DNA from: JAVVEW01 sp032251045
GTDB lineage: Bacteria; Pseudomonadota; Gammaproteobacteria; Methylococcales; Methylomonadaceae
NCBI GenBank assembly: GCA_032251045.1
Contig: JAVVEW010000014.1
Coordinates: 1-43,215, forward strand
DNA: 43,215 nt
Direction: 5' to 3'
The position numbers were made by a program, and so were the translations under genes. The notes under the pieces are model-generated. The model made no database searches. It saw nothing but the letters and a program-made list of their open reading frames with translations, and had not been told where the DNA came from. Below are positions 15,965 through 24,978 of this stretch, one piece after another (the first letter of the stretch is position 1; each line of letters begins with the position of its first letter).

Positions 15965-17032
15965 TCAGACCACTTTGCGCATCGCATAAAGAGCGAAAAC
16001 CAGCATCATCATGCTAGGTATCAGCGTCATCAACAGCGGATTCCAATGATAAATTACACTCAAATGACCGACCATTTTATCGACAATGTTAAAGGTCAGG
16101 CCGATCCCTACGCCGATCATCAGGCGGGTGCCAAAATTGATGCCTCGCTTGACACCAATCACAAACGGCGCGGACACCATCAGCATCACAAAAATCACCA
16201 ACGGATTGATCAGCCGCGACCAGAACGCCAGCTCAAAAACCTGTGCACGCTGTTGGTTTTTCTGAAGAAAATTAACATACACGCCCAAATCATACAACGA
16301 CATATTTTCCGGCGACACCGTCACCACATCCAGCACTTTCGGGTTAATCGACGATGGCCAGTCGAGCGTGGGGTAATGATGCTGACTCAAGTCCAGCCCA
16401 TTCAAGCGCTGAATATGCGCGGACTCCAGCAACCAACGCCCAGATTGCTGGAAAACGCCACGCTCTGCGGTGATCATTTGTTGTAATTGCTGCCGAGCAT
16501 CGTAACGATAAATACGCACATCCTGTAATTCGCCGGCTTCAGTCAATGACTTGATATTGATAAATTGCTGGCCTTCACGCAGCCACAGCCCGCTTTGGCC
16601 TTGCACCAGGAACTGCTTGCCTTGAGCGGTGGAACGCAGAATCTGCGCGGCCCGTTCGCTGGCCGGCGCCACCCATTCACCCACCAACACCGCCAGCGTG
16701 GCCAACACCGCACCGGCCAGCAGCACCGCTTGAATGATTTGCAGCACCGACCAGCCGGCAGCGCGCATCGCGATCAATTCACGGTCATTGGCCATATTAC
16801 CCAGGGCAAACAAACTGCCCAGCAAGGCGCTGGAAGGCACCAGCTCATAAAATACCCTTGGGCTGGTCAACAACACATACTGAAAAACAGCCATTAAATC
16901 GTACTGACCTTTGCCCATGTCCTGTAGCTCATCGCTGAGCGTGAACACATTAAACAACGCCAACAAGAACAACAACGCGATCAAGGCGCTTTTCAGCACT
17001 GCCCGCGCAATATACCCCGTTAATACGGTCAT
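15965..17032 (-). CDS. lptG: LPS export ABC transporter permease LptG
   Basis: This protein of about 355 residues has the YjgP/YjgQ permease architecture: three N-terminal helices, a periplasmic beta-jellyroll-like domain (for example SGLWLREGQQFINI), and three C-terminal helices. LptF and LptG with LptB extract lipopolysaccharide from the inner membrane and push it onto LptC/A. An open frame extends upstream to 17143, but the start at 17032 (MTVLTGYIARAVL) is right because it makes a 4-bp ATGA overlap with lptF and begins at the family's usual N-terminus. LptB, LptA and LptC are not in this window. Confidence 0.94.
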   Translation of the reverse strand: MTVLTGYIARAVLKSALIALLFLLALFNVFTLSDELQDMGKGQYDLMAVFQYVLLTSPRVFYELVPSSALLGSLFALGNMANDRELIAMRAAGWSVLQIIQAVLLAGAVLATLAVLVGEWVAPASERAAQILRSTAQGKQFLVQGQSGLWLREGQQFINIKSLTEAGELQDVRIYRYDARQQLQQMITAERGVFQQSGRWLLESAHIQRLNGLDLSQHHYPTLDWPSSINPKVLDVVTVSPENMSLYDLGVYVNFLQKNQQRAQVFELAFWSRLINPLVIFVMLMVSAPFVIGVKRGINFGTRLMIGVGIGLTFNIVDKMVGHLSVIYHWNPLLMTLIPSMMMLVFALYAMRKVV

Positions 17033-18132
17033 GACCGCGCCTCGCGCCAGCGGGTCAGCCAATAACGCCAATTGTAGTACCGCGCCAACAAGGCCATCAC
17101 GATCAGCGACAGCGCAAAATACGCCCACCCATAGCCCGGCCATAACGGCAGCTGATTTTTGACTATCAGCGCATGCAGGCTGCGCGTCATATTGCTGTAT
17201 GTGAAATAAATCAGAAACGCCAAAAACAGATTGCCATAAATACCGCTGCGTGGCGCGATTTGCGCCAACGGCGCGGCCAATAAGCTCAACAAAATAATCG
17301 CCATGGGCACACTGACACGCCGCTGTAACTCGGCCTGTTCTTCAATGCGGGTGGATTGCCAAAGGACGTCGGTGGCCTTGCTGGCAGCAAGCTCCGCCAC
17401 CGATGTAACGCGCTCTTCCAGACGCACCGAATAATCTTTGTAGTGTTCGATGGCGCTGACGCTATCGGCGCTGCGCAATACGCGCTGGCCATGACTTAAA
17501 CGCAAATACAAACCTTGATGCGCCACTTCCGCCTCGCCCTGCCGGGCGCGAATCAAGCCTTGTTCGGCACCTTTTTGCTGACGGATGAAGACTTGATGCA
17601 TGTTTTTATCTTCGTCAATACTAGCCACATACATCACCAACTGACCGTGGTCAAATTCGTTAAATTGCCCGGCGGTAATCGCATCTACCGACAAGCGCTG
17701 ACCGTCGTCAGTCAGTAATTGTCGCAATTCGCCATTGGCCCAAGGCATGACTGAAGTTGCCAGTAACAGGGCCAGTAAACTGACTGGAATGACGGATAAC
17801 GCCAACGCCCGGTAAATCGCGGCCAGGCCATATCCAGCCGAGGCCAACGCCGTCATTTCCTGATCCCGATACATGCGGCCAATCACCATCAACACGCTCA
17901 TGAACACCGCGACCGGCAACAACTGTACCGCAGCCTCCAGAAGCTTCAAGGCCAACACTTTGAGCAGAACATTATTGGCAATGGAGCCTTCCACCGCTTT
18001 TTTCAGGATGCGAATAAATCGGCGGCTGACAATAATAGTGACCACCACGCCCAGCACAGCCAGCAAGGTGCGGGTCAATTCAACGGCAATGCGCACGTTA
18101 ATCACGCTAAACCAGGCGTTTTTATAAATCAT
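17029..18132 (-). CDS. lptF: LPS export ABC transporter permease LptF
   Basis: This 367-residue inner-membrane permease pairs with LptG in the LPS extraction complex. It has three N-terminal helices, a central periplasmic domain and three C-terminal helices, with family marks such as GRMYRDQEMTALASAG in the cytoplasmic coupling helix. The ATG at 18132 has no clear Shine-Dalgarno sequence. Family alignment would also allow a GTG at about 18105, close to the VRIAVELTRT segment, so the N-terminus is uncertain by roughly 10 residues. Its stop codon overlaps the lptG start. The 94-bp gap to the ZIP gene upstream could hold its promoter. Confidence 0.93.
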   Translation of the reverse strand: MIYKNAWFSVINVRIAVELTRTLLAVLGVVVTIIVSRRFIRILKKAVEGSIANNVLLKVLALKLLEAAVQLLPVAVFMSVLMVIGRMYRDQEMTALASAGYGLAAIYRALALSVIPVSLLALLLATSVMPWANGELRQLLTDDGQRLSVDAITAGQFNEFDHGQLVMYVASIDEDKNMHQVFIRQQKGAEQGLIRARQGEAEVAHQGLYLRLSHGQRVLRSADSVSAIEHYKDYSVRLEERVTSVAELAASKATDVLWQSTRIEEQAELQRRVSVPMAIILLSLLAAPLAQIAPRSGIYGNLFLAFLIYFTYSNMTRSLHALIVKNQLPLWPGYGWAYFALSLIVMALLARYYNWRYWLTRWREARS

Positions 18133-18226
18133 TGGGCATATCGCAACGATTCTCGACGGTGATAGTCTTCAATCATGGCCTTTGTCAACACAAGATTGCG
18201 CTTGAATGCTACCCGTGGCAAACGGC

Positions 18227-19012
18227 TCAATCGGGTATGAACTGGTGCGCAAAAACACTTAACACCAGGATCAGTAACACGCCAGCCCCGATTAACAGCA
18301 ATTGCTTGGCCGAGGTACTAAAGTCGGTCTGTTGATGCAAGGTGGGGATCAGATCCGCCACCGCGATATAGATAAAACTGGCCGCTGCCAACGCCAGTAA
18401 ATAAGGCAAGCCACCCGACAAGGCATCCAGGCCGTAATAGGCCAATACACCGCCCACCACAGTGCTCAGGCTGGCCAGCATGTTATACAACAAGGCACGT
18501 TTTTTACTGTAGCCGGATTCCAGCAAAATCGCGAAATCGCCAACTTCCTGGGGAATTTCATGAGCGGCCACCGCTAAACTGGTCACCATGCCCAGCTGAA
18601 AGTCGGTTAAAAACGCCGCGGCAATCAGGACGCCATCAACGAAATTATGCATCGCATCACCGAGCAAAATAAACAGCCCCGCAGGCTTTGGGTCATGCTG
18701 GCCATGATGGTCTTCACCCGGATGATGACAATGCCGCCAGATCAGTAATTTTTCCAGCGTGAAAAACAACAAAATACCGCCCAGAACCGTCAACATCAAC
18801 CCGGGTATCTGCGCCTCGGGCATGTCTTCCAGGGCATGCGGCAACAAACTCCAGAAAGCTGCCGTCAACAATGCGCCCGTAGCGAAACTGATGCCATGCG
18901 GTAACAGTCGGGCTTGCCAGTGGGCGTTCAGCAATAAGAAACTGGCGGCAGCCAATACGCTCAGCACACCGCCCAGCGCGGTGAACACGATAATCCCCAG
19001 CAAAACGCTCAT
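18227..19012 (-). CDS. ZIP family divalent metal transporter
   Basis: This 261-residue membrane protein has about eight predicted helices and the two ZIP binding-site motifs, GDAMHNFVDG in helix 4 and HEIPQEVGDF in helix 5. A His-rich loop, HCHHPGEDHHGQHD, lies in the cytoplasmic region before helix 4. ZIP proteins bring zinc, iron or manganese into the cytoplasm. The start overlaps the pgeF stop by 4 bp, so it is translated as part of the rluD-pgeF unit. Metal specificity cannot be read from sequence. Confidence 0.92.
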   Translation of the reverse strand: MSVLLGIIVFTALGGVLSVLAAASFLLLNAHWQARLLPHGISFATGALLTAAFWSLLPHALEDMPEAQIPGLMLTVLGGILLFFTLEKLLIWRHCHHPGEDHHGQHDPKPAGLFILLGDAMHNFVDGVLIAAAFLTDFQLGMVTSLAVAAHEIPQEVGDFAILLESGYSKKRALLYNMLASLSTVVGGVLAYYGLDALSGGLPYLLALAAASFIYIAVADLIPTLHQQTDFSTSAKQLLLIGAGVLLILVLSVFAHQFIPD

Positions 19013-19731
19013 GACAGACTCTTCCAGATCAATGTCGCCATTCGTCCGGTTACGGCATCACGCCGGTAGGAATAGAAACGCTCAGGCTCGGTAAAAGTGC
19101 AATATTGGCCGCCATAAATCGCCGTTACGCCCAGCGCCTGCAATTGCCCGCGTGCGATAGCGTACAAGTCCATATGCCACTTGCCCGACTCTACCGCAGG
19201 TTGGAAAGCTTGCGCGAACCCTGCGGCTGTTTTGACCTCGTCACCCACGATAAACGCTTTAGCGCTGATCGCCGGCCCCAACCAGGCCTGGACGGTGCGC
19301 CCGGCGAAACGCTCGACAGCGCGAGCAAGAATGCCGGCCAGCAAGCCCCGCCAACCAGCGTGAACGGCGCTGATGGCCGAGCCATCTTCGGCACGCAATA
19401 AAATCGGTAGGCAGTCTGCAGTCAATACCGCCAGCACCACGCCGGCTTGCTCGGTAAAACTGGCATCGGCACAGGGCGGCTGGGCATAGCCACGCCCCTC
19501 GACCACGTCCGTGCCATGCACTTGCCGCAACCAAACCGGCTCGGCCGGCAATTGCCAGCATCGAAACAATGCCTCACGATTGCGCATAACCCGCTCGGGC
19601 AGATCGCCGACATGGTCGGCCAGATTAAAACCGGCATAAGGATCAGCCTTGTCTTGACCTCGGCGCAGACTGGCCACCGCCTCGATGCCAGGCAGCGCCG
19701 GCCAGTCTGGTTGTAACCAGTGTTCAGTCAT
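19009..19731 (-). CDS. pgeF: peptidoglycan editing factor / multicopper-type purine nucleoside phosphorylase (YfiH)
   Basis: This 240-residue protein belongs to the YfiH/LACC1 family. It shows the conserved metal-site segments QVHGTDVV, TADCLPILL and HAGWRGLLAG. In E. coli the protein removes wrongly incorporated L-Ser from muropeptide precursors, and homologues have zinc-dependent purine nucleoside phosphorylase activity. The older annotation as laccase or polyphenol oxidase is less reliable. It overlaps the rluD 3' end by 8 bp, the same order as in E. coli (bamD, rluD, yfiH), and its stop overlaps the ZIP gene start. Confidence 0.92.
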   Translation of the reverse strand: MTEHWLQPDWPALPGIEAVASLRRGQDKADPYAGFNLADHVGDLPERVMRNREALFRCWQLPAEPVWLRQVHGTDVVEGRGYAQPPCADASFTEQAGVVLAVLTADCLPILLRAEDGSAISAVHAGWRGLLAGILARAVERFAGRTVQAWLGPAISAKAFIVGDEVKTAAGFAQAFQPAVESGKWHMDLYAIARGQLQALGVTAIYGGQYCTFTEPERFYSYRRDAVTGRMATLIWKSLS

Positions 19732-20692
19732 GGTAATGGTCGCGTAACGTGGCCAGCAAATCAGCCATATCGTCGGGCAACGCTTGCTGCCAATGACATG
19801 ACTGACCGGTTTCAGGATGTGTCAGGCCCAGCGTTTCAGCGTGCAGCGCCTGGCGCGTAAAGGCACGCAGACACGCTTCCAGCTCAGCCGATCCCTGTGG
19901 CGGCAAGCTAAAACGCCCGCCGTACAAGGGATCACCCACCAAGGGCAAGCGCAAATGCGCCAAATGCACACGAATCTGATGCGTGCGACCGGTTTCCAGT
20001 CGTACTCTCAGCAGAGTAAACGGCCCAAGACGCTGCTCTACCCGATAATGCGTCATGGCCGGCTTGCCGTCGGCGCGCACGGCAAAGCGCTTACGCTCCA
20101 CCGGATGACGCCCTAAAGGCTGGTCGATGGTACCTCCGGCAATGACTTCACCACGCACCAGCGCCAGATATTCGCGCTGAAACAAGCGTTGTTGCAATTG
20201 CTCCACCAAATGGTGATGGGCCTCCAGTGTTTTCGCCACCACCAGTAAGCCGGTGGTGTCTTTATCCAGGCGATGCACGATACCGGCTCGGGGTAGAAAC
20301 TGTAAATCCGGGCAATGATACAGCAAGGCATTTTGCAGCGTACCCTGCCAGTTACCGGCTGCAGGATGCACCACCAAGTCGCTGGATTTATTGACCACTA
20401 ACAGACTGTCATCCTCATACACGACGCTAATTGGCAAAGCTTCAGGTGCCAGCGGCACATGCGTTTCCTGCTGTGCGGCGATGACAATCCACTCGCCGCC
20501 ATGCAAAATATCCTTAGGTCTGCAGCGGCGGCCATCGACCGTGACCTGGCCGGTTTTAATCCAGCTTTGCAACTGGCTACGGGAAAATTGCTCGCAAAGC
20601 TTTGCCAAAGCACTATCGAGGCGCTGACCGCCTAACGTGACTGGCAAAGCCTGGCTGAAATGAATATCGATGGTGGGTTTATCGGTGCTCAA
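19724..20692 (-). CDS. rluD: 23S rRNA pseudouridine synthase RluD
   Basis: This 322-residue enzyme has an N-terminal S4 RNA-binding domain (about residues 20-80) and the RluA-family catalytic domain with HRLDKDTTG, in which Asp143 is the catalytic aspartate. RluD makes pseudouridines at 1911, 1915 and 1917 in helix 69 of 23S rRNA, late in large-subunit assembly. The assignment to RluD rather than RluA or RluC rests on the S4 domain and on its position divergent to bamD and upstream of pgeF, as in E. coli. Confidence 0.93.
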   Translation of the reverse strand: MSTDKPTIDIHFSQALPVTLGGQRLDSALAKLCEQFSRSQLQSWIKTGQVTVDGRRCRPKDILHGGEWIVIAAQQETHVPLAPEALPISVVYEDDSLLVVNKSSDLVVHPAAGNWQGTLQNALLYHCPDLQFLPRAGIVHRLDKDTTGLLVVAKTLEAHHHLVEQLQQRLFQREYLALVRGEVIAGGTIDQPLGRHPVERKRFAVRADGKPAMTHYRVEQRLGPFTLLRVRLETGRTHQIRVHLAHLRLPLVGDPLYGGRFSLPPQGSAELEACLRAFTRQALHAETLGLTHPETGQSCHWQQALPDDMADLLATLRDHYHD

Positions 20693-21323
20693 AGGTGCTC
20701 CTGAAGGCGGGCTGAACAGGCCGGGAACGGCGGGCTGTTTGGCTAAATACAGTATTGAAGCCAGAAAAGGTTAGCAAAAAATCGATCGGCTCATGCCGTC
20801 GTCTAAGTCGGGTTATCAAATACCGTGCAACACTCTCCGGTGCCTTGGCCGCTCAACGCTGATACCTTAGGGTATCCGCTCTATGGACTGGATAGCAACG
20901 TTGCTGACCCGGGCCGTCATTCTCATGATGCCAGTTCAAGTTACAGGCATCGTAATTCGAAATGCGGCACTAGGCTGCCCGTCGTCAATACGTCAACGTA
21001 GGCTTGGGCGCGGCTTCTAGTCGTGCCCAATTCTGCTAAGCGCCAGCTGATACTTAACTATAAAACCGATACTTAATGCCAAATTTGGAATGGCTGTAAC
21101 CCGGGTAAATGGCCAGCGGGCCTGCTGTAAAGTGGAGTAGAATAGACGGACTTTTAATCCCTTCTTAGCGGCAGAATCGTTCAGGTATTCCCGAGACATG
21201 CCATACCCCCATCCCGAAAAACCTGATGGCGGGTTTCAGCGGCCGGCAAGCCTTGCCCTGACATTCATTTCAGTTCCATCATAAGGGAGTAAATCGGAAA
21301 TGTTACAACATAACGGTGATCTG
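20693..21323. other. large intergenic region between rluD and bamD
   Basis: About 630 bp between divergent genes with no gene I can support. It contains a 12-bp perfect palindrome AGCAACGTTGCT (20894-20905), a GATACC/GGTATC hairpin near 20870, and a 9-bp direct repeat GATACTTAA at 21049-21057 and 21068-21076. A TAGAAT box at 21138-21143 could be a -10 for bamD but lacks a -35. A 60-codon minus-strand frame at 21017-21199 has no recognisable product. Confidence 0.5.
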
Positions 21324-22163
21324 ATGCGATTCTTTTTCAAGCTGACTTTGCTACTTGCCCTGACGTTGACCGGCTGCGGCGGCATGATTGACGACCTGCT
21401 AGGCCGTGATACAGGCGAGCTTTCAGACGACAAGTACAGCGGCAAAAACGAAAGCGAGCTACTTAAGGAGGCTGAACAAGCCACCGAAGCCGGCAATTAC
21501 ACCAAGGCCGTTGAACTTTACGAGACCATGCAAAGCCGCTTCCCGTTTGGTGATCTGGCCGCGCAAGCATTATTGAACAGCGCGTATGCTTATTACAAGA
21601 ATGGCGATTCAGAAGCGGCGTTGGCCGCCATCGAACGTTTCGTACAAATGCACCCGCGCAACCCCAGTATCGATTATGCCTATTACCTTAAAGGCTTGGT
21701 CGAATATAACCGTAACATCGGCTTTATTGACCGCTTTCTACCGACCGACTCCAGTCAGCGTGACATCACTAGTGTTCAGCAAGCCTATCTTTATTTCGAA
21801 GAAATGCTGAACCGCTTTCCCAATACTCAATACGCTGAAGACGCCCGTCAGCGCATGACCGCCCTGCGTAACACCATGGCCTGGCATGAGCTTCACATCG
21901 CCCGCTATTACCTGAAACGCAAAGCCTTTCTGGCAGCTGCCAATCGTGCTCACGCCATTGTCAGTCAGTATGACCGAACCCCTGCAGTGCCTTATGCGCT
22001 ACAACTGTTGGAACAATGCTATAACGAACTCAACATGGCCAAATTGGCCGAAGACACCACACGGATTTATAGCCTCAACTTCCCTGACGGGCCACTGGTC
22101 GAAGAACATGCCAACCGAACGCTGGCCGGCAAAGTTTGGGATTTTCTGGGTTGGGAACAATAA
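21324..22163 (+). CDS. bamD: outer membrane assembly lipoprotein BamD
   Basis: This lipoprotein of about 279 residues has a signal peptide ending in the lipobox LTGC, so the mature N-terminus is an acylated Cys facing the periplasm from the outer membrane. It is followed by tetratricopeptide repeats, for example NYTKAVELYETMQSRFP and the next helices. BamD is the essential accessory lipoprotein of the BAM complex that folds outer-membrane proteins with BamA. I chose the ATG at 21324 because it gives a normal 17-residue signal peptide and has GGTGAT upstream. An in-frame ATG at 21300 with GGGAG before it is a real alternative. It is divergent from rluD. Confidence 0.94.
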   Translation: MRFFFKLTLLLALTLTGCGGMIDDLLGRDTGELSDDKYSGKNESELLKEAEQATEAGNYTKAVELYETMQSRFPFGDLAAQALLNSAYAYYKNGDSEAALAAIERFVQMHPRNPSIDYAYYLKGLVEYNRNIGFIDRFLPTDSSQRDITSVQQAYLYFEEMLNRFPNTQYAEDARQRMTALRNTMAWHELHIARYYLKRKAFLAAANRAHAIVSQYDRTPAVPYALQLLEQCYNELNMAKLAEDTTRIYSLNFPDGPLVEEHANRTLAGKVWDFLGWEQ

Positions 22164-22253
22164 CGCCCGCGCCGCTTGTTACAGCATTGTTGGCTGAACA
22201 AACATCCACGCACCCGCCTCAATGCCTGGCAAAAGCGCCTAAGTGCGCGCTGC

Positions 22254-22715
22254 TCACCCGGCTAAATCCGTGATAATACGCCAATGTTCTTCGCTGACCG
22301 GCACGATAGACAAGCGGTTGCCCCGGCGCAAAATCCATAACTCCACCAGTCCTGGGTGCGCTTTCATTTCAACCAAGGTTACCGTGCGGGGAAATTTACG
22401 CCGAAAACGTACATCCACCATGAACCAACGCGGCTTGTCGGGCGTGCTTTTCGGGTCGTAATAGCGGCTGTCAGGATCAAATGCCGTCGGGTCAGGATAG
22501 CCCTCACGCACCACTTCACACACGCCCACCACACCCGGCTGCCGGCAATTGGAGTGATAGAACAACACCTGATCACCACAGCGCATTTGATCGCGCATCA
22601 TATTGCGCGCCTGATAATTACGCACGCCATCCCAAGGCTCGGTTTGCCCGGGCCGGGCAAGCAGATCGTCAAGGCCAAATGTCTCAGGCTCTGATTTCAT
22701 CAACCAATAATGCAT
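22254..22715 (-). CDS. EVE domain-containing protein
   Basis: This 153-residue cytoplasmic protein begins with MHYWLMKSEPETF and includes WDGVRNYQARN and GDQVLFYHSN, the signature of EVE-domain proteins of the thymocyte nuclear protein 1 group. EVE domains share the PUA-like fold and bind modified nucleic-acid bases. In stand-alone bacterial forms the exact target is not known. It is a single gene facing bamD, with a 90-bp gap between the two stop codons. Confidence 0.9.
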   Translation of the reverse strand: MHYWLMKSEPETFGLDDLLARPGQTEPWDGVRNYQARNMMRDQMRCGDQVLFYHSNCRQPGVVGVCEVVREGYPDPTAFDPDSRYYDPKSTPDKPRWFMVDVRFRRKFPRTVTLVEMKAHPGLVELWILRRGNRLSIVPVSEEHWRIITDLAG

Positions 22716-23074
22716 GGCTTCATCTCTTTTTTAAGGTTGTTATGACCTGACCCAGCACCATGATCGCCCCCGTCCCGAAAGCGTGCGCAGTTAAGCGTCA
22801 GGGATTGGCGAGGCTTCCAGGCTGAACCGGGAGCCAGCGTTTTACAGATCACCCAGCTGCAGCGGATAGGCATTTTCCCACTACCACGCAGCGTGTATAC
22901 TTAGCGCTTCCAAAACAAAGCCGCCTGACTGGAATTGCTGAGATCGGGCGGTCGTCACCGTCTTCGGTTATCAAGCAAAGACTGAAGCTGATTATCAATA
23001 ACCACACATCCTGATCGATCGTTCCAAGCGCACCTGAAACCCAACCAGCAAACATCGAGAACAAGGAAAAAACC
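22716..23074. other. intergenic region with candidate promoter
   Basis: This 359-bp stretch between divergent genes has no supported gene. A -10 box TATACT lies at 22896-22901 with a weak -35 (TTTTCC, 22873-22878, 17-bp spacer) directed at the pseudo-GTPase gene. This would give a leader of about 165 nt. AAGGA just before the ATG at 23075 is the ribosome-binding site. Confidence 0.4.
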
Positions 23075-24457
23075 ATGCTCAAAAAACCGCAAAGTAAACT
23101 GCTAGTCAATATTGAGCAGCATTTTGCGCAATACAATTCTGCTCTGCAACAAGCGGTCAAGGTTTTTCAGGATCTGGATCAGCTGGAATATGAATTAGGC
23201 TTGCTCGATGAAGAACAAACCACCGCCAGTCAGTACTCGTGGTGGCCCATTGTCGGCGTGATGGGCGGGGACGGCCGCGATACCGCCTGGCTGCTCGAAC
23301 AATTGCTGGACGTGACCGAAACGGATGCACAACAGAGCAACTATCACCCTAAATTCACCGTTTTACAATACCACAAGGACACCACGATTGCCCTGCCCGG
23401 CACTGCCCTGGATGTTGATTACCGCTTACCCTTTTACGAAATCAGCAAACGTATCGAGCGCATTGCACCGGGTGAAGGCCATAATATCAATGCCTATCTG
23501 GAATTGAAAAGCAATGGCCATGAACGCTTGAAAAACCGTTTATTGATACATGCGCCACCACTGACCCATACCTCATTGAGCGACCCAATCACCCGGCTAT
23601 TGACCGAGCATGTGTTGGAAACAGCCGACCTGGTGCTGATTTTTTGTGATATTTTCAAACACGATGATGTCCCCATCGCACAATTCTGCCAGGCCATTGC
23701 CGCGCAACAGGATTCTGATAAATTCATTTTCCTGGTCAATGAAACCGACGCCAGCATTGAAGCCATTCAACAACAATTGGTCAGTGCCGGCGTGCGTGCC
23801 GGGCAATTCATGGTGCTGCACAGCCAAACGCCGCCAACCGCTGAAACACAAACCACTTTAGATAGCATCGCCCGTCGTGTCGCACAGGTTGGGCACTATC
23901 GTTCCTACCGGATTCTGCATTACCTGGAAATGCATATCGATCACTTGCAAAACACGATTATTCCCGAAGTGACCGATGCGTTAAGCGTTTGGAAAGAACG
24001 CAGTCATTTTTCCAGTTTAATCGTGATTGGCCTTTTGGTTACTTTAATTTTGATGATCGAAATCAACATCGGCGGCTTTTTGGATCTGGCTTTAGATCCC
24101 ATCATTGGCCCAATCATCCTTTTGGTGATCATCGGCATCATGATTCCCACCCATCTCGCATTCAGTCGCTTCCATGCCAAATGGCTGATCAATCGCCTGG
24201 AGAAACGGCAAAAAAACTTGCGTATGCTGGAAAATATGGCGACATTATTTGAGAAGCATCTGTCCCCGATGCGTATGCTGCTGCCGGTCACCACACCGCT
24301 AGGCTGGAACCAAAGCGCCAAACGCCGTGTCGCCAAACTACTGGATAAAACGCATGGCCTGGTTTTGCTCTTAAATGACAGTTTCGGTGTATTCACCACG
24401 CCAGCAACGCCGCCCGATCATACCAGCAGACCCGACCAACATGGACAAGAACAATAA
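23075..24457 (+). CDS. membrane-anchored degenerate GTPase-like protein (unknown function)
   Basis: I do not recognise a named family. The 460-residue protein has an N-terminal helical stretch (about 1-50), a Ras/dynamin-like alpha-beta core (55-270) and two adjacent hydrophobic helices (about 313-330 and 342-358), followed by a basic coiled segment and a Pro-rich tail. The order of motifs resembles a GTPase, but each is broken: GVMGGDGRDT (61-70) sits where a GxxxxGKS P-loop would be, LLIHAPP (156-162) where DxPG would be, and NETD (222-225) where NKxD would be. The likely reading is a pseudo-GTPase held in the inner membrane by a hairpin. A strong AAGGA site precedes the ATG, and a small membrane-protein gene follows 20 bp downstream. 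The GTPase relationship is inference from motif order only. Confidence 0.6.
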   Translation: MLKKPQSKLLVNIEQHFAQYNSALQQAVKVFQDLDQLEYELGLLDEEQTTASQYSWWPIVGVMGGDGRDTAWLLEQLLDVTETDAQQSNYHPKFTVLQYHKDTTIALPGTALDVDYRLPFYEISKRIERIAPGEGHNINAYLELKSNGHERLKNRLLIHAPPLTHTSLSDPITRLLTEHVLETADLVLIFCDIFKHDDVPIAQFCQAIAAQQDSDKFIFLVNETDASIEAIQQQLVSAGVRAGQFMVLHSQTPPTAETQTTLDSIARRVAQVGHYRSYRILHYLEMHIDHLQNTIIPEVTDALSVWKERSHFSSLIVIGLLVTLILMIEINIGGFLDLALDPIIGPIILLVIIGIMIPTHLAFSRFHAKWLINRLEKRQKNLRMLENMATLFEKHLSPMRMLLPVTTPLGWNQSAKRRVAKLLDKTHGLVLLLNDSFGVFTTPATPPDHTSRPDQHGQEQ

Positions 24458-24477
24458 CACTCGCTTAAGGAGGCGAC

Positions 24478-24978
24478 ATGGAGCACTTCAAAGCCTATTT
24501 GCCACTGTGTTGGTTTATTGGGAACCCTCTGGAGCAACCACGCTCAATACGTTTTTTCCAATACAACCTGCTGTATTATTTACTGATCGAACTGTTTATT
24601 CAGATCAACATCACGGATGACCCCTTTGAGGCCATTTTCGAAGTGCTTCTGGAAGTGGCCTTATCCTTCGCCTTCATTAGCGCACTATTGCTGCACAAAA
24701 AAGCCATGCCCTGCTTTATTGCCACCAGCACCAGCTTCATCTTTTGCGAAAATATCCAAGCATCGCTGATCTTGCCTAATTTGGTCTGGCTGTTATCCAC
24801 CAGTGACGTGGTCAGTTACTACTTTATGGCAATTTTAGTCTTTTACAGCGTGTGCATGATTACCTATCTGATCAAACAAGTTTTATACGCGCCACTAACC
24901 CCAGCTTTGGTTTTAACCTTGGTTTATCTGACGTTGACCTACCTGGGTTCTTATGTTTTTTACAACGCCTTGTTCTAA
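24478..24978 (+). CDS. small multi-pass membrane protein (unknown function)
   Basis: This 166-residue protein is almost entirely hydrophobic, with probable membrane helices at about 28-44, 52-72, 80-105, 112-132 and 142-162. No known motif is seen. A very strong Shine-Dalgarno sequence (AAGGAGG) lies just before the ATG, which supports real translation. It follows the pseudo-GTPase gene by 20 bp, and its stop codon is immediately followed by the argB ATG. The tight packing suggests the two unknown proteins are made together, possibly as a membrane complex, and that argB is read from the same transcript. Confidence 0.65.
   Translation: MEHFKAYLPLCWFIGNPLEQPRSIRFFQYNLLYYLLIELFIQINITDDPFEAIFEVLLEVALSFAFISALLLHKKAMPCFIATSTSFIFCENIQASLILPNLVWLLSTSDVVSYYFMAILVFYSVCMITYLIKQVLYAPLTPALVLTLVYLTLTYLGSYVFYNALF

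Noticed and set aside
17029..17143. Longer N-terminus for LptG from the open frame reaching 17143
   Set aside because: The extension lies inside lptF in another frame and the family N-terminus begins at 17032, with an ATGA overlap.
21017..21199. 60-codon minus-strand frame in the rluD-bamD gap
   Set aside because: No ribosome-binding site, no family resemblance and no neighbour on that strand; likely chance.
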